Source of the DNA: Pseudoalteromonas piscicida
GTDB taxonomy: Bacteria; Pseudomonadota; Gammaproteobacteria; Enterobacterales; Alteromonadaceae
Reading direction: 5' to 3'
Assembly (NCBI RefSeq): GCF_000238315.3
Contig: NZ_CP011924.1
Coordinates: 1,714,501-1,778,500, forward strand
DNA length: 64,000 bases
The notes beneath the pieces are model-generated. The model worked only from the letters and a program-made list of their open reading frames with translations, was not told the origin of the DNA and did no database searches. Both the position numbers and the translations under genes were made by a program. Shown here one piece after another: positions 19,217 to 29,742 of the stretch; the stretch's first letter is position 1, and every line of letters starts with the position of its first letter.

Positions 19217-21688
19217 TTAGAATGTATTACTGATATTGAAGCTGATCGTCTTCGTATCGCCTTCTTCTTCTTTTTTGAGTGGGTAAGCGAAACTGATCAG
19301 CATAGGTCCCATAGGCGAGATCCACTGAATCGATAAACCCGTTGATACTCTGAACCTTGATGGATCAGAGAAATCAGAAAGTAGATTGTATTGATCTTCT
19401 GGCAAGTTGTTATAACGGTCTACATCAAACTCAGTATCCCAAACGTTTGCCGCATCGACGAAGAAGCTCGTTCTTACTGAACTCGTGTTTTCTTCGTCTA
19501 GGAATGGCGTTGGCACGATAAGCTCAAGACCTGCTAGTGCTTTTGCGTTACCACCGATACGACCACCTAGATTTAGCGTATCAAATTGCTGATCGCCGCC
19601 AATACAGCTACCTGTTGTACCATCTGGTTTAGGTGTGCCCGGAATACACTTAGGCGCACGCTGTACCGCTCGAGGTAGAATTGTGTTTCGGTCAAAACCA
19701 CGTAGTTCTTGCTCTGAAATACGGAAGAACTCTTGGAATGGCAACACTTGCTCAAAGCCATTGGTCTCGCCATAACCATTACCATAGCCTAAACCCGCTC
19801 TCGCTGAGAATACCCAACGATGGTCATTACTGATTGGCCAGTAAAAACGTGAATCGTAATTGATCTTGAAGAAATTAAGATCTGAGTTTGGTGTAGTAAT
19901 ACTTAAGTTCAAGCTTTGACGAGAACCTGCTGTTGGGAACATACCACGGTTAACCGTTACACGTGACCAACCTGCACTTAACTCATATTTAGTGAAGTCA
20001 TAATCGGCATTTGGATCGCTTTCGTTTAAGAAGCTCTCACGAAGTACTCGTGTTTGCTCAAAGTCTGAAATTTGCGAAAGGCTTTCCTCAATCCAACGAA
20101 TACCAAAGTTAACGCGGTTAATCGCATTGATTGGGAAACCAAAGTTGGTACCGATACCGTAGCTCGTCGATTTGTAATCTACAATCCCAAATTCGCTCGC
20201 ATCGAACTTACTGTAGAAGATACTGCTGCCTTGCGAGACACCATCAGGCGTAAAGTAAGGATCGGTATAAGACACACTATAACGCTCAGAACCACGCGAA
20301 GTGTTGATATTGAAAGCAACTTGGTTACCAGATCCTAAGAAGTTAGACTCACTGACACCAATGTTAAACTGAAGGCCCGCATAAGAACCATAAGCAACAC
20401 CCGCTTGGAAACTACCTGCTGGCTGTTCTTTTACTTTAAAGTCAACATCAACCTGATCTTCAACACCAGGAATTGGCTTGACTTCAAACTCTACCGATTC
20501 CATATATGGCAAACGTTGAATTTGAAGCTTTGAACGCTCTAGGTTTTGGTTAGACAACCACGCACCTTCAAGCTGCGTCATTTCACGACGTAACACCTCG
20601 TCTGCTGTATTTTGGTTACCGTTCACCACGATACGACGTACATATACGCGCTTTCCAGGATCAACAGATAGTGTTAATTGTACTTCTTTGTTTTCATCAT
20701 CGATTTCTGGAACAGTTCGTACTTCCGCATTGGCGTAACCAAAACGCGCCAAATAACTCTTAATGAAATCTTCCGTTGCCGTTACAACTGAGCCGTTGTA
20801 AAGCTCACCTGCGCGAAGCGGCACAATACCTTTAATTAAGTCTTCACGACCTAATAAGTCACCAATGAAATCAAACCCTTTAACGGTATATTTTTCACCT
20901 TCGGTGATGTTTGCCGTAACATAAACTGATTCACGTTCAGGGCTTACTGAAACCTGTGTTGAATCGATGTTAAAACGTAAATAACCACGGTCTAGGTAAA
21001 AACTGCGGATCTTTTCTAAATCGCCTTCAATGGTTTGTTTTTGATAACGGTCATTAGAGAGGAAGCGCCACCAAGGCAAGTCCTGCTGAGATTCAATTAG
21101 GTTAAGAAGTTCTTCGTCCGAAAACAGCTCATTACCAACGAGGTTAATTTGACGTACAGAAGCAGCATCACCCTCTTCAAACTTCAGCATCAGCTTCACA
21201 CGGTTACGTGGCAATTCAACAATGCTCACCTCAACCTTAGCGTTGTATTTACCAATACTGTGGAAGAATTCCGTTAAGCCTTTTTCGATACTATCAAGTA
21301 CCGTTCTGTCTAACGGTTCACCTTGGCGAATATTTTGCTGCTCTAAACTCTCGTTTAGCTGCTCGTCTTTGATGTCTTTGTTGCCATCAAATTCGATTGA
21401 GCTGATAGTTGGACGTTCTTTAACCTTAAAAATAATCTGATTACCATCACGGAATACCGCAATGTTGTCAAAGTGGCCAGACTTATATAACGCCTTGATT
21501 GTGCGTGAAATAGTAAACTGATCGACATTGTCACCAACGTTGATCGGAATATGTGTCAATGCAGCACCTAGTGCAACGCGCTGCAGCCCTTCTATTTTTA
21601 AATCTTCTACGATAAAGGAGTTTTGCCCTAAGGCAGCAAAACTAGCGCCCAGTAAACTGGTTACTGCAATGTGTTTTTTTATAGGCAT
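19217..21688 (-). CDS. bamA: Outer-membrane protein assembly factor BamA
   Basis: An 823-residue Omp85 protein, the core of the machine that inserts beta-barrels in the outer membrane. A signal peptide (cleavage near ALG-Q) is followed by five POTRA domains (FIVEDLKIEGLQRV begins the first) and a C-terminal 16-strand barrel ending in F. The lid-loop motif is LRGFDRN, near residue 656. Just after it is a CIPG...GSC cysteine pair, which could form the loop-6 disulfide known from E. coli BamA. rseP lies upstream, skp downstream. Confidence 0.97.
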   Translation of the reverse strand: MPIKKHIAVTSLLGASFAALGQNSFIVEDLKIEGLQRVALGAALTHIPINVGDNVDQFTISRTIKALYKSGHFDNIAVFRDGNQIIFKVKERPTISSIEFDGNKDIKDEQLNESLEQQNIRQGEPLDRTVLDSIEKGLTEFFHSIGKYNAKVEVSIVELPRNRVKLMLKFEEGDAASVRQINLVGNELFSDEELLNLIESQQDLPWWRFLSNDRYQKQTIEGDLEKIRSFYLDRGYLRFNIDSTQVSVSPERESVYVTANITEGEKYTVKGFDFIGDLLGREDLIKGIVPLRAGELYNGSVVTATEDFIKSYLARFGYANAEVRTVPEIDDENKEVQLTLSVDPGKRVYVRRIVVNGNQNTADEVLRREMTQLEGAWLSNQNLERSKLQIQRLPYMESVEFEVKPIPGVEDQVDVDFKVKEQPAGSFQAGVAYGSYAGLQFNIGVSESNFLGSGNQVAFNINTSRGSERYSVSYTDPYFTPDGVSQGSSIFYSKFDASEFGIVDYKSTSYGIGTNFGFPINAINRVNFGIRWIEESLSQISDFEQTRVLRESFLNESDPNADYDFTKYELSAGWSRVTVNRGMFPTAGSRQSLNLSITTPNSDLNFFKINYDSRFYWPISNDHRWVFSARAGLGYGNGYGETNGFEQVLPFQEFFRISEQELRGFDRNTILPRAVQRAPKCIPGTPKPDGTTGSCIGGDQQFDTLNLGGRIGGNAKALAGLELIVPTPFLDEENTSSVRTSFFVDAANVWDTEFDVDRYNNLPEDQYNLLSDFSDPSRFRVSTGLSIQWISPMGPMLISFAYPLKKEEEGDTKTISFNISNTF

Positions 21689-21854
21689 TTTATTATCTTT
21701 ATCCTTTACAACAATTTTGGCGCGATACGCTAAGGCCCATTACATCACAACATTCAAACGTTACAGCTTTTGTATTATGTTATCCGTTGTATGCTTGAAC
21801 AAAAATGCAAACATTTAAATTGCATATAATGTGCGCTTTTTAGCACCGCACGGC

Positions 21855-23207
21855 TTAAAGCCGAGAAACATCATTAAATAGTGCAAAAAACGTTAAGGCA
21901 AGAAGAAGCGCCGCTCCAATCTTAAACCCAAACTCTTGTGTCTTTTCAGAGACTGGTTTTCTGCGAATTAGTTCAATTAAGTAATACATTAAATGCCCAC
22001 CATCTAGGACAGGGAGCGGTAATAAGTTAAAAACTCCTAAATTCACGCTGATAAGCGCTAAGAAGCCTAAAAATGCAACTAACCCGTAACTAACACTATT
22101 TCCGGCACTAACCGCGATCCCCACAGGCCCGCTTAAGTTTTTTACCGAGACTTGGCCCGTGATTAAGTTGCCGATCATGTCGAAACTTAAGGCAATCAAG
22201 TCGTAAGTTTTACGAATGCCAAGCACCATACTATCTAGGATGCCGTATTGTCTAGTTTCAATATAACCATTTGGCCATTTTTCCATCACAGGCACAACGC
22301 CCAAATAGCCTTGTACGACACCTTCTGGTGAAGTTTTTGCCTGAGGTGTTATCGTTAGGGTTTGTGGCTGACCATCGCGCAGAATATCAATGCTTATGGC
22401 TTGATTTGCAGATTTTTGAACTCGGCTCACCAGCTGTTGCCACGATGCTAATTTGTCACCATTTATCGCAACCAGCGTGTCATCTACTTGTAAGCCACCT
22501 TTGTCGGCAGCTGCACCTTCTTCGATATAACCGAGCTGCAGCGTCAGCGGTGGCCTATAAGGCGTAATGCCGACTGAGGTCAGTGGCGCTTCATCTTGCT
22601 TTTCCAGTTTCCAATCGCTCAAACGTAGCGTGCGAATAGCCAAACTACCTTTTTCATCTTGTACTTTGGCAACCAGAGATGGTTCACCTAAATGCGCCAT
22701 CAATTCGAATGTGACGTCTTGCCATGAGTGTACTAACTCATCATTCAGTGCAATGATGTGGTCACCAGATTGAAATCCAGCATCCGCCGCGATACTGGTT
22801 GGTGTCACACCACCAACGACGGGTTTTACTGATTGAACCCCTACCATATACATTGCCGCTAACGCGACAATGGCAAACAAAAAGTTTGCAATGGGGCCTG
22901 CAGCTACCACAGCGATACGAGAAAGTACTGGCTTATTATTGAAGGCAAGGTGGCGCTCCTGCTCTGGCACATCATCAACGCGTTCATCGAGCATTTTGAC
23001 ATAGCCGCCAAGTGGAATTGCGGCAATAACGTATTCGGTTTGATGTTTGTCATACCACTTGACTAAAGGCTTACCAAAACCAATAGAAAAACGTAAGACC
23101 TTAACGCCGGCTTTTCTGGCAACCCAAAAATGGCCATATTCATGAACGGTAACTAAAATCCCTAAAGCAAGAATAAATGAGCCTAAGTGCCAGAAAAATT
23201 CAAACAT
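21855..23207 (-). CDS. rseP: Site-2 intramembrane protease RseP
   Basis: A 450-residue zinc metalloprotease that cuts RseA within the membrane to release sigma-E. Zinc ligands are in VHEYGHFWVARKAG near residue 23, with a second motif in FNLLPLPVLDGGHL near 395. Two central PDZ domains (~120-205 and ~215-300) gate the active site, and four membrane helices are expected. Its substrate RseA is encoded at about 44 kb in this window. DegS, the site-1 protease, is not here. Confidence 0.96.
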   Translation of the reverse strand: MFEFFWHLGSFILALGILVTVHEYGHFWVARKAGVKVLRFSIGFGKPLVKWYDKHQTEYVIAAIPLGGYVKMLDERVDDVPEQERHLAFNNKPVLSRIAVVAAGPIANFLFAIVALAAMYMVGVQSVKPVVGGVTPTSIAADAGFQSGDHIIALNDELVHSWQDVTFELMAHLGEPSLVAKVQDEKGSLAIRTLRLSDWKLEKQDEAPLTSVGITPYRPPLTLQLGYIEEGAAADKGGLQVDDTLVAINGDKLASWQQLVSRVQKSANQAISIDILRDGQPQTLTITPQAKTSPEGVVQGYLGVVPVMEKWPNGYIETRQYGILDSMVLGIRKTYDLIALSFDMIGNLITGQVSVKNLSGPVGIAVSAGNSVSYGLVAFLGFLALISVNLGVFNLLPLPVLDGGHLMYYLIELIRRKPVSEKTQEFGFKIGAALLLALTFFALFNDVSRL

Positions 23208-23209
23208 AG

Positions 23210-24403
23210 TTACCTCAATGTGGCGATAATTTGCTGCGCTCGGTGGCGGGCCGTTCGGTCTGTTTCCATAATAGACTCAACGGATTCTAATACGCTTAGC
23301 TCACTTTGCTCAAGCGTTAAGGCATTGACTCGATAGATATCGCAAAACCCTATCTTACCCTCTAAAAATGCCGCAACGGCGATTTCATTTGCAGCATTCA
23401 CTGTTGTTGTTGCAGCCTGACCACTACGACATGCGTCAATCGCTAATTTGAGGTTGGGATAACGGTTAAAATCTGGTTTGGTAAAAGTGAAATCGACAAT
23501 CTGAGAAAAGTCTAATGGTTCAACGCCCGCGTCGATTCTTTCTGGGTAGGCAAGCCCATACGCAATCGGCGTTCGCATGTCTGGCTGCCCCATTTGTGCC
23601 AACACCGAGCCGTCGCGATACTGCACCATAGAGTGGATCATACTTTGTGGGTGGATCACCACTTCAATATCGTCAGCCGAGCAGTTAAATAACCACTTAG
23701 CCTCAATAAACTCTAGCCCTTTATTCATCATAGTCGCAGAGTCGACAGAGATTTTTCTGCCCATGGACCAATTAGGATGCGCAACCGCTTCTTCGACTGT
23801 TACTGAAGCTAAGGTAGCCAATGAGCGCTGCAAGAAAGGTCCACCAGAACCGGTTAATAAAATCTTACTAACACCGCTGTGACTTAGGTTTGAAGATTGT
23901 CCCGTTTGAATGGTCGCTGGTAGGCACTGATAAATAGCATTATGTTCACTGTCGATAGGGAGTAAAGTCGCACCATGCGCTTTTACTTTATCCATAAACA
24001 GCTGGCCACTCATTACTAACGACTCTTTGTTCGCCAGCAGAACTTTTTTACCCGCTTCGACTGCCGCTAGTGTCGGTAACAACCCTGCAGCACCAACGAT
24101 TGCGGACATCACGATATCCACATCCACATGGCGAGCCATCTCAGCCATTGCTTCAACGCCATGGAGTACTTCGGTGGTAGTAGTGCCCCTCAAACGTTGA
24201 GAAAGTTGCCGAGCTGCGTGCTCAGAGCTCATAACCGCGTATTTAGGCTGATGACGTAAACAAAGCTCAGCCATCTTTTCCGCGTTTTGCCCTGCGACTA
24301 AGGCAAATACACGATATTGTTCTTTATTGCGGCTAACGACGTCTAAGGTTGATAGTCCAATAGAGCCTGTCGCTCCCAGTACTACCAAGTTTTGCTCGCT
24401 CAT
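23210..24403 (-). CDS. dxr: 1-deoxy-D-xylulose 5-phosphate reductoisomerase
   Basis: A 397-residue NADPH-dependent enzyme that makes MEP, the committed step of the non-mevalonate isoprenoid route. The N-terminal Rossmann motif is [15 protein letters not shown]. The metal-binding acidic residues are in [13 protein letters not shown], and the flexible loop is [24 protein letters not shown] chose ATG 24403, which overlaps the cdsA stop as ATGA; an in-frame start at 24427 adds eight unlikely residues. It feeds UppS, encoded in the same operon. Confidence 0.96.
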   Translation of the reverse strand: MSEQNLVVLGATGSIGLSTLDVVSRNKEQYRVFALVAGQNAEKMAELCLRHQPKYAVMSSEHAARQLSQRLRGTTTTEVLHGVEAMAEMARHVDVDIVMSAIVGAAGLLPTLAAVEAGKKVLLANKESLVMSGQLFMDKVKAHGATLLPIDSEHNAIYQCLPATIQTGQSSNLSHSGVSKILLTGSGGPFLQRSLATLASVTVEEAVAHPNWSMGRKISVDSATMMNKGLEFIEAKWLFNCSADDIEVVIHPQSMIHSMVQYRDGSVLAQMGQPDMRTPIAYGLAYPERIDAGVEPLDFSQIVDFTFTKPDFNRYPNLKLAIDACRSGQAATTTVNAANEIAVAAFLEGKIGFCDIYRVNALTLEQSELSVLESVESIMETDRTARHRAQQIIATLR

Positions 24404-25266
24404 AGCACAACCGTCCAAGCGTAGCAAAAAGCAAAAATGGGTGCTGCAGCCGTTAAGCTATCAATGCGATCTAGAATACCGCCGTGACCTGGCAAACAAC
24501 GGCCTGAATCTTTAAGACCTACTTCGCGCTTAAACATACTTTCAAGCAAATCACCAACGGCAGAAAATAGCGCGATAATAATGGTCATTGCAGCGTAAAT
24601 TGGCCACATATTGAGATCAATTGCGGCGAAGTGACAAAACACTAACACAAAAACAACTGCGGTGATCACGCCACCAACAAGACCTTCAATCGTTTTATTA
24701 GGGCTCACTTTAGGCATAAGCTTATGCTTACCTAAATTCTTTCCAGCGAAGTAAGCGCCAATGTCCGCGCTCCACACTATGCCCAATACCACCATGATAA
24801 GGACTGAGCCTATGTGCTCGCCATCTTCGTATCCGGCACTACGCATCACGTTTAACGCAAGCCACAGCGGGACTAGCGTCAGTACACCGGCGATGGAGCG
24901 CATCATGATCCCTTCATTCCAAGCACGAGCTGCTCGTGGGTATTTAATCACCAAGAAAGTAGCAACCAACCACCACGCAAAAGCGAGCGTAAATACGTAA
25001 TTAGCATCAGCGACTAAACGCCCTTGCTGCCATAAATCCTGTATTGGCCAATGGGTGTTAAGCAATAGAATTAACACCGCCATAACGCCAACGAAAGTAA
25101 AACGCTGACGCTTTTGACAAAGGCCCGCAAGCGCCGACCATTCCCATGCACCAAGCAAAACGATTAGTGCGGCAATCGTACTAAACATTACCAGCGGTGT
25201 ATAAAACACCAAAAGTAGAGCCAGAGGTGCAAGCACCGCTGACGTTAGAATACGTTGTTTTAACAA
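24400..25266 (-). CDS. cdsA: Phosphatidate cytidylyltransferase
   Basis: A 288-residue polytopic inner-membrane enzyme making CDP-diacylglycerol from phosphatidate and CTP, the branch point for all phospholipids. The C-terminal signature ([32 protein letters not shown], here S-A-V-G-D-L-L-E-S then K-D-S-G) and its final DRID motif are intact. The start codon is TTG with AAGGG upstream. It overlaps dxr (ATGA) and follows uppS by 10 bp. Confidence 0.95.
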   Translation of the reverse strand: MLKQRILTSAVLAPLALLLVFYTPLVMFSTIAALIVLLGAWEWSALAGLCQKRQRFTFVGVMAVLILLLNTHWPIQDLWQQGRLVADANYVFTLAFAWWLVATFLVIKYPRAARAWNEGIMMRSIAGVLTLVPLWLALNVMRSAGYEDGEHIGSVLIMVVLGIVWSADIGAYFAGKNLGKHKLMPKVSPNKTIEGLVGGVITAVVFVLVFCHFAAIDLNMWPIYAAMTIIIALFSAVGDLLESMFKREVGLKDSGRCLPGHGGILDRIDSLTAAAPIFAFCYAWTVVL

Positions 25267-25276
25267 ATTTGAACCC

Positions 25277-26050
25277 TTAACTTGTTGCGTCTTTCTCTGC
25301 GAGGAGCTGCTTTATTTGCTCTCCTGTGCATCCGAAGCGTCGCTCTCTAGACACGTAACAAACAATGGCTTCAGAGAATGCTTGCTCGTCAAAATCAGGC
25401 CAAAGCGTGTCGGTAAAATAGAGTTCGGCATACGCAGCTTGCCATAGCAAGAAGTTACTGATGCGGAAGTCGCCTCCCGTTCTGATCAGCAAGTCGAGAT
25501 TCGCTTGATCGGCCATCGTCATCTGCTCTGTCAAGGCATCTTCGGTTATATCACTTGGTTGCAATTTACCTGCTGCAACTTGTTTTGCGAGGTGTTGTGC
25601 TGCCTGTGTGATATCCCAACGTCCACCGTAATTTGCTGCAATGTTTAAGTTAAGCCCTGTATTGTCCTGGGTCAATGTTTGAGCTTCATGAACACGCTTT
25701 TGGAGGCTGTCAGGAAAACGAGAAAGATCGCCAATAATGGTTAGCTTTACGTTGTTCTTATGTAATTTTTTAACTTCTTTAGACAGCACATAAATAAATA
25801 ATTCCATTAACGTGCTGACTTCATCTTCTGGCCTACGCCAGTTTTCACTACTAAAGGCAAATAGCGTCAGAGACTCTATACCTAACTTGGAACAGAATTG
25901 TACAGCACTGCGAACCGAATCGACGCCCTTCTTGTGTCCGAAGGCGCGAGGACGCCTGCGAGCTTGAGCCCAACGACCGTTGCCATCCATTATTATCGCA
26001 ACATGTTTTGGCAATGATTGCTGCGAAATAACCTCTGCTTCTAAAACCAT
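25277..26050 (-). CDS. uppS: Undecaprenyl diphosphate synthase (cis-prenyltransferase)
   Basis: A 257-residue enzyme condensing eight isopentenyl units onto farnesyl diphosphate, giving the C55 carrier for peptidoglycan and O-antigen. The catalytic Asp and P-loop are in [17 protein letters not shown], and the C-terminal [21 protein letters not shown] motif is present. The ATG lies 16 nt after a strong hairpin/T-tract, and its Shine-Dalgarno is weak (GGAATT). Confidence 0.97.
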   Translation of the reverse strand: MVLEAEVISQQSLPKHVAIIMDGNGRWAQARRRPRAFGHKKGVDSVRSAVQFCSKLGIESLTLFAFSSENWRRPEDEVSTLMELFIYVLSKEVKKLHKNNVKLTIIGDLSRFPDSLQKRVHEAQTLTQDNTGLNLNIAANYGGRWDITQAAQHLAKQVAAGKLQPSDITEDALTEQMTMADQANLDLLIRTGGDFRISNFLLWQAAYAELYFTDTLWPDFDEQAFSEAIVCYVSRERRFGCTGEQIKQLLAEKDATS

Positions 26051-26066
26051 AATTCCAATTTAAGTG

Positions 26067-26100
26067 AAAAAAAACGCCGCCTAGTATACCCTAGGCGGCG
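26067..26100 (-). terminator. Strong intrinsic terminator between frr and uppS
   Basis: A 10-bp perfect stem, CGCCGCCTAG (26075-26084) with CTAGGCGGCG (26091-26100), and a 6-nt loop are followed in the operon direction by eight T. It should separate the translation-factor genes from the lipid and isoprenoid genes unless read through. No convincing promoter is visible in the 26101-26221 gap, so readthrough or a cryptic promoter must serve uppS-cdsA-dxr. Confidence 0.88.
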
Positions 26101-26221
26101 CTTCAAACCTAATAAATTTGTCAGTGTACCCAGCCCAAAAAACGCTAACTGCTCAGAAACAAAGCAGAATTTTCTGCAATACGTAAACAGTGCGTAAACA
26201 TAAACGCTAGGACATAGACAT

Positions 26222-26779
26222 TTAGATTTCCATCAACTCTGCTTCTTTCGCACTTAGTTGTGTATCCATTTCTTTGATGAACTTGTCAGTCAATTTTTGG
26301 ATATCATCTTCAGCTTGACGCGCTTCGTCTTCAGAAATTTCTTTGTCTTTTAGCAATGATTTAATATCACCATTTGCATCACGGCGAATATTACGTACTG
26401 CAACACGCCCACCTTCAACTTCACCACGTACGATCTTGATGAGATCTTTACGACGCTCTTCAGTTAGTGGAGGAAGTGGAACACGGATCACAGTACCTGC
26501 AGACATTGGGTTTAAACCTAAGTCAGAAGACATGATTGCTTTTTCAACCGCCTGTGCAAGCGATTTGTCGAATACGCTGATAGCCAGTGTACGAGAGTCT
26601 TCCGTCGTTACGTTTGCTACTTGGTTTAGCGGTGTATCTGCACCGTAGTAAGAAACAGAAATACCATCTAGTAGCGCAGGGTGTGCACGACCTGTGCGGA
26701 TTTTAGAAAGCTGGCTTCCAAGCGCAGCCACACTTTTTTTCATGCGCTCTTGAGCGTCTTTTTTAATATCTTCGATCAC
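26222..26779 (-). CDS. frr: Ribosome recycling factor
   Basis: A 185-residue factor that, with EF-G, splits post-termination ribosomes. The length is identical to E. coli. Typical segments are [23 protein letters not shown] and [15 protein letters not shown]. The start codon is GTG, preceded by AGGAAAG at good spacing. It lies 92 bp after pyrH in the conserved rpsB-tsf-pyrH-frr order. Confidence 0.97.
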   Translation of the reverse strand: MIEDIKKDAQERMKKSVAALGSQLSKIRTGRAHPALLDGISVSYYGADTPLNQVANVTTEDSRTLAISVFDKSLAQAVEKAIMSSDLGLNPMSAGTVIRVPLPPLTEERRKDLIKIVRGEVEGGRVAVRNIRRDANGDIKSLLKDKEISEDEARQAEDDIQKLTDKFIKEMDTQLSAKEAELMEI

Positions 26780-26871
26780 AATACTTTCCTAGTCTGTTCT
26801 TGTTATGCCAGATTATACTCGCAATTTAGAGATTCGCTACTTAACTACGAGTTGCTGAAATAGTCGTCAGG

Positions 26872-27609
26872 TTATTCTGCTGCTTGAGAAGAGATAAGGG
26901 TACCTTCCTCTTCACCCATGATGACATTTTTCAATGCACCCGGTTTATTCATGTTGAATACGCTGATTGGCATATTGTGGTCACGTGCCAATGTAAATGC
27001 AGCTAAATCCATCACTTTCAATTCTTTGTCGATAACTTCGTTGTAAGTCAACGTGCGGTATAGCGTAGCATCTGGGTTTTTCACCGGATCGTCACTAAAT
27101 ACCCCTTCAACCTTAGTGGCTTTAATCACGGTATCCGCTTCAATCTCGATACCGCGCAAACATGCTGCTGAGTCAGTGGTAAAGAATGGGTTGCCCGTAC
27201 CTGCAGAGAAAATAACAACACGGCCAGATTTTAATAGGCTAATTGCTTCCGCCCAATTGTAAGCATCACACACGCCATTTAGCGGGATAGCAGACATCAA
27301 ACGTGCGTTTACAAAAGCACGGTGCAGCGCATCACGCATCGCAAGACCATTCATGACGGTCGCTAGCATGCCCATGTGGTCGCCCACAACTCGGTTCATG
27401 CCCGCTTCTGCAAGTGAACCACCACGTAAGAAGTTACCGCCACCGATAACCAAACCCACTTCTACGTCGAGCTCTACTAACTCTTTGATTTCTTGTGCCA
27501 TACGATCCAATACTTTTGGATCGATACCAAAGCCTTCATCTCCCATTAAAGCTTCACCACTAAGCTTTAAAAGAACGCGTCTAAAAACAGGTTTTTTATT
27601 GATAGTCAT
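26872..27609 (-). CDS. pyrH: UMP kinase
   Basis: A 245-residue hexameric amino-acid-kinase-fold enzyme phosphorylating UMP to UDP. Key segments: [19 protein letters not shown], the nucleotide loop [12 protein letters not shown], and the conserved [13 protein letters not shown]. It lies between tsf and frr as in most proteobacteria. A hairpin with a T-tract lies 27 nt before its start. Confidence 0.97.
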   Translation of the reverse strand: MTINKKPVFRRVLLKLSGEALMGDEGFGIDPKVLDRMAQEIKELVELDVEVGLVIGGGNFLRGGSLAEAGMNRVVGDHMGMLATVMNGLAMRDALHRAFVNARLMSAIPLNGVCDAYNWAEAISLLKSGRVVIFSAGTGNPFFTTDSAACLRGIEIEADTVIKATKVEGVFSDDPVKNPDATLYRTLTYNEVIDKELKVMDLAAFTLARDHNMPISVFNMNKPGALKNVIMGEEEGTLISSQAAE

Positions 27610-27636
27610 AATATCCGGGCCAATTAAAAGTGAGGT

Positions 27637-27679
27637 AAAAAATAACCGCGCTTATGCTAGACATAAATGCGCGGTTATT
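27637..27679 (-). terminator. Hairpin with T-tract between tsf and pyrH
   Basis: AATAACCGCGC (27641-27651) pairs with GCGCGGTTATT (27669-27679), an 11-bp stem with a 17-nt loop, followed in the operon direction by a run of T. It probably ends most rpsB-tsf transcripts. A second stem-loop, ATGACG...CGTCAT around 27697-27730, lies between it and the tsf stop and has no T-tract. Confidence 0.75.
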
Positions 27680-27748
27680 TTAGAGAATTTTCAGCAATGA
27701 CGCAAAGCTAATGTCAGCTTTTACGTCATTAGGCATCACAATAAGTGA

Positions 27749-28600
27749 TTACTGGCCTTTTGCTGCAGCGATTTGTGCTGCAACTTCTGCTGCGAAGTCT
27801 TCTTCTTTCTTCTCGATACCTTCACCTACTTCTAGGCGAACGAATGAAGAAACAGATGCATTCTTCTCTTTAAGGTAGTCACCCACTGATTTCTTAGGTT
27901 CCATGATGAAAGCTTGACCAGTAAGAGAGATCTCACCAGTGAACTTCTTCATACGACCAACAACCATCTTCTCAGCGATTTCAGCTGGCTTACCTTCGTT
28001 CATTGCGATTTCAACTTGAACCGCTTTTTCTTTTTCAACTACTTCAGCAGGTACGTCTTCTGGGTTTAGGTAGTCTGGCTTAGAAGCAGCAACGTGCATT
28101 GCAACGTGCTTAAGTGTTTCTTCGTCAGCATCACCAGCTACAACAACACCGATACGTTCGCCGTGACGGTAAGCAACTAGCTTGTCACCTTGGATGTAAG
28201 AAACACGACGGATGTTCATGTTCTCACCGATTTTAGCTACTAGTGCAACACGAGTCTCTTCAAACTTAGCTTGTAAGTCTTCGATAGTTAGTTGCTCAGC
28301 TACAGCTGCGTCAGCAATTTCGTTAGCAAATGCAAGGAAGCTTGCATCTTTTGCTACGAAGTCAGTTTGACAGTTAACTTCTACTAGTGCAGCAAAACCT
28401 TCGCCTTGCTTGATGATGATTGTACCTTCAGCAGCGATGTTGCCTGCTTTTTTAGCAGCTTTAGCAGCACCACTTTTACGCATGTTTTCGATTGCTTGAT
28501 CGATATCACCGCCAGTTTCTGTCAGTGCTTTTTTACAATCCATCATGCCAGCGCCAGTGCGCTCACGAAGTTCTTTTACTAGGGCAGCAGTTACAGCCAT
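27749..28600 (-). CDS. tsf: Translation elongation factor Ts
   Basis: A 283-residue guanine-nucleotide exchange factor for EF-Tu. The N-terminal signature is [19 protein letters not shown], and the [18 protein letters not shown] region of the core domain is present. I chose ATG 28600 because GAGGAT lies at the right distance; the longer reading (28642) adds an unsupported 14 residues. It is the second gene after rpsB. Confidence 0.97.
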   Translation of the reverse strand: MAVTAALVKELRERTGAGMMDCKKALTETGGDIDQAIENMRKSGAAKAAKKAGNIAAEGTIIIKQGEGFAALVEVNCQTDFVAKDASFLAFANEIADAAVAEQLTIEDLQAKFEETRVALVAKIGENMNIRRVSYIQGDKLVAYRHGERIGVVVAGDADEETLKHVAMHVAASKPDYLNPEDVPAEVVEKEKAVQVEIAMNEGKPAEIAEKMVVGRMKKFTGEISLTGQAFIMEPKKSVGDYLKEKNASVSSFVRLEVGEGIEKKEEDFAAEVAAQIAAAKGQ

Positions 28601-28633
28601 TAGAATATCCTCAAATCTGAATTCAGTTCTTGA

Positions 28634-28653
28634 TAAAACCAACCTTAGGTTGG
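28634..28653 (-). promoter_or_regulatory. Small hairpin in the tsf leader
   Basis: CCAACC-TTA-GGTTGG (28639-28653) forms a 6-bp stem followed by TTTT in the operon direction, 34 nt before the tsf ATG. It could be a weak attenuator or a processing site. The T-tract is short. Confidence 0.4.
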
Positions 28654-28760
28654 CTGAATATCAAATCAAGTACAGCTCGCCTCAATTTGATAAAAATCCG
28701 TTATCTTTCAAGGTCTGCTTGGCAAACAACGGGATAAGCAGTTAATCGCTTATAAAGAAT

Positions 28761-28796
28761 ATCAAGTCTTCACCAATAATTTGATGAAGACTTGAT
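28761..28796 (-). promoter_or_regulatory. 12-bp perfect stem-loop between rpsB and tsf
   Basis: ATCAAGTCTTCA (28761-28772) pairs perfectly with TGAAGACTTGAT (28785-28796) around a 12-nt loop, 24 bp after the rpsB stop. No strong T-tract follows, so this is more likely an mRNA processing or stability element, or a partial attenuator setting the rpsB:tsf ratio, than a full terminator. Confidence 0.5.
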
Positions 28797-28820
28797 GACA
28801 GCTAATACCTAATCAGGTAA

Positions 28821-29549
28821 TTACTCAGCTTCAACGAAGTCGTCGTTTTCTGCTTGAGCAACGATGTTGCTTTCACGACCTTCAGTGATAGCCGTCGCTA
28901 CTGCACCAGTGTATAGCTGGATTGCACGGATAGCGTCGTCGTTACCTGGGATGATGAAATCAACACCATCTGGGTTTGAGTTAGTATCAACAACAGATAC
29001 TACTGGGATACCTAGGTTGTTAGCTTCACGGATAGCGATGTGCTCGTGGTCAGCGTCGATAACGAAGATAGCGTCTGGAAGACCGCCCATATCTTTGATA
29101 CCGCCAAGGCCTTTTTCAAGCTTTTGCATTTCACGAGTAAGCATTAGCGCTTCTTTCTTAGTAAGCTTCTCGAAAGTACCGTCTTGGCTTTGAGTCTCAA
29201 GCTCTTTAAGACGCTTGATTGATTGACGAACTGTTTTCCAGTTAGTCAACATACCACCTAACCAACGGTGATTTACGTAGAACTGCTCACTTTGGATAGC
29301 CGCTTCTTTAACTGCTTCGCTTGCAGCGCGCTTAGTACCTACGAAAAGGATTTTGCCTTTGTTAGATGCTACGTTCTGTAAGAACTTAAGTGCATCGTTG
29401 AACATAGGAACAGTTTTTTCTAGGTTGATGATATGAACGCGGTTACGTGCACCGAAGATGAACGGCTTCATCTTAGGGTTCCAGTAACGTGCTTGGTGAC
29501 CGAAGTGAACACCAGCTTGAAGCATATCGCGCATTGAAACGTTTGCCAT
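28821..29549 (-). CDS. rpsB: 30S ribosomal protein S2
   Basis: A 242-residue small-subunit protein with the expected N-terminus ([24 protein letters not shown]) and the family motif in [19 protein letters not shown]. The length matches E. coli (241). It heads the leftward block and is driven by a strong promoter with a ~190-nt leader. Confidence 0.98.
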   Translation of the reverse strand: MANVSMRDMLQAGVHFGHQARYWNPKMKPFIFGARNRVHIINLEKTVPMFNDALKFLQNVASNKGKILFVGTKRAASEAVKEAAIQSEQFYVNHRWLGGMLTNWKTVRQSIKRLKELETQSQDGTFEKLTKKEALMLTREMQKLEKGLGGIKDMGGLPDAIFVIDADHEHIAIREANNLGIPVVSVVDTNSNPDGVDFIIPGNDDAIRAIQLYTGAVATAITEGRESNIVAQAENDDFVEAE

Positions 29550-29736
29550 TGTATTTTTCCTCTAAAAGTTAGGGTTAGGCCTCCACATATCCCATAGCAC
29601 CAACACGAAGTTTTTATAACTGCATGCACCCAAGTGTATGTGTCGATATGTGTGTGTGTTAATATTAATAAGTGTGTTGTCTTAACTACAAACATTCACT
29701 CTCATCGTGTGAGGAAGAATTATTTGTAAAAAGACG
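29550..29736 (-). promoter_or_regulatory. Long rpsB 5' leader (possible S2 autoregulatory RNA)
   Basis: The leader runs ~187 nt from the predicted start point to the rpsB ATG. It contains an alternating GT-rich stretch (around 29640-29665) and ends GTGGAGGCC...AGAGGAAAAA before the ATG. Gammaproteobacterial rpsB leaders are known to bind S2 for feedback control; I infer the same here from position and length, not from a matched structure. No protein-coding gene is credible in it. Confidence 0.45.
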
Positions 29737-29742
29737 GCGCGC

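Noticed and set aside
21815..21834. Plus-strand TATAAT in the bamA-rseP gap
   Set aside because: It has no -35 at the right distance and no gene on that strand; the gap is AT-rich by chance.
26101..26221. Promoter for uppS-cdsA-dxr
   Set aside because: TTGGGC with TATTAG at 18 bp is possible but poor, and the strong terminator lies downstream of it; not convincing enough.
29468..29695. 75-codon minus-strand frame over the rpsB leader
   Set aside because: It overlaps the rpsB start in another frame and contains low-complexity GT-rich DNA; better explained as untranslated leader.
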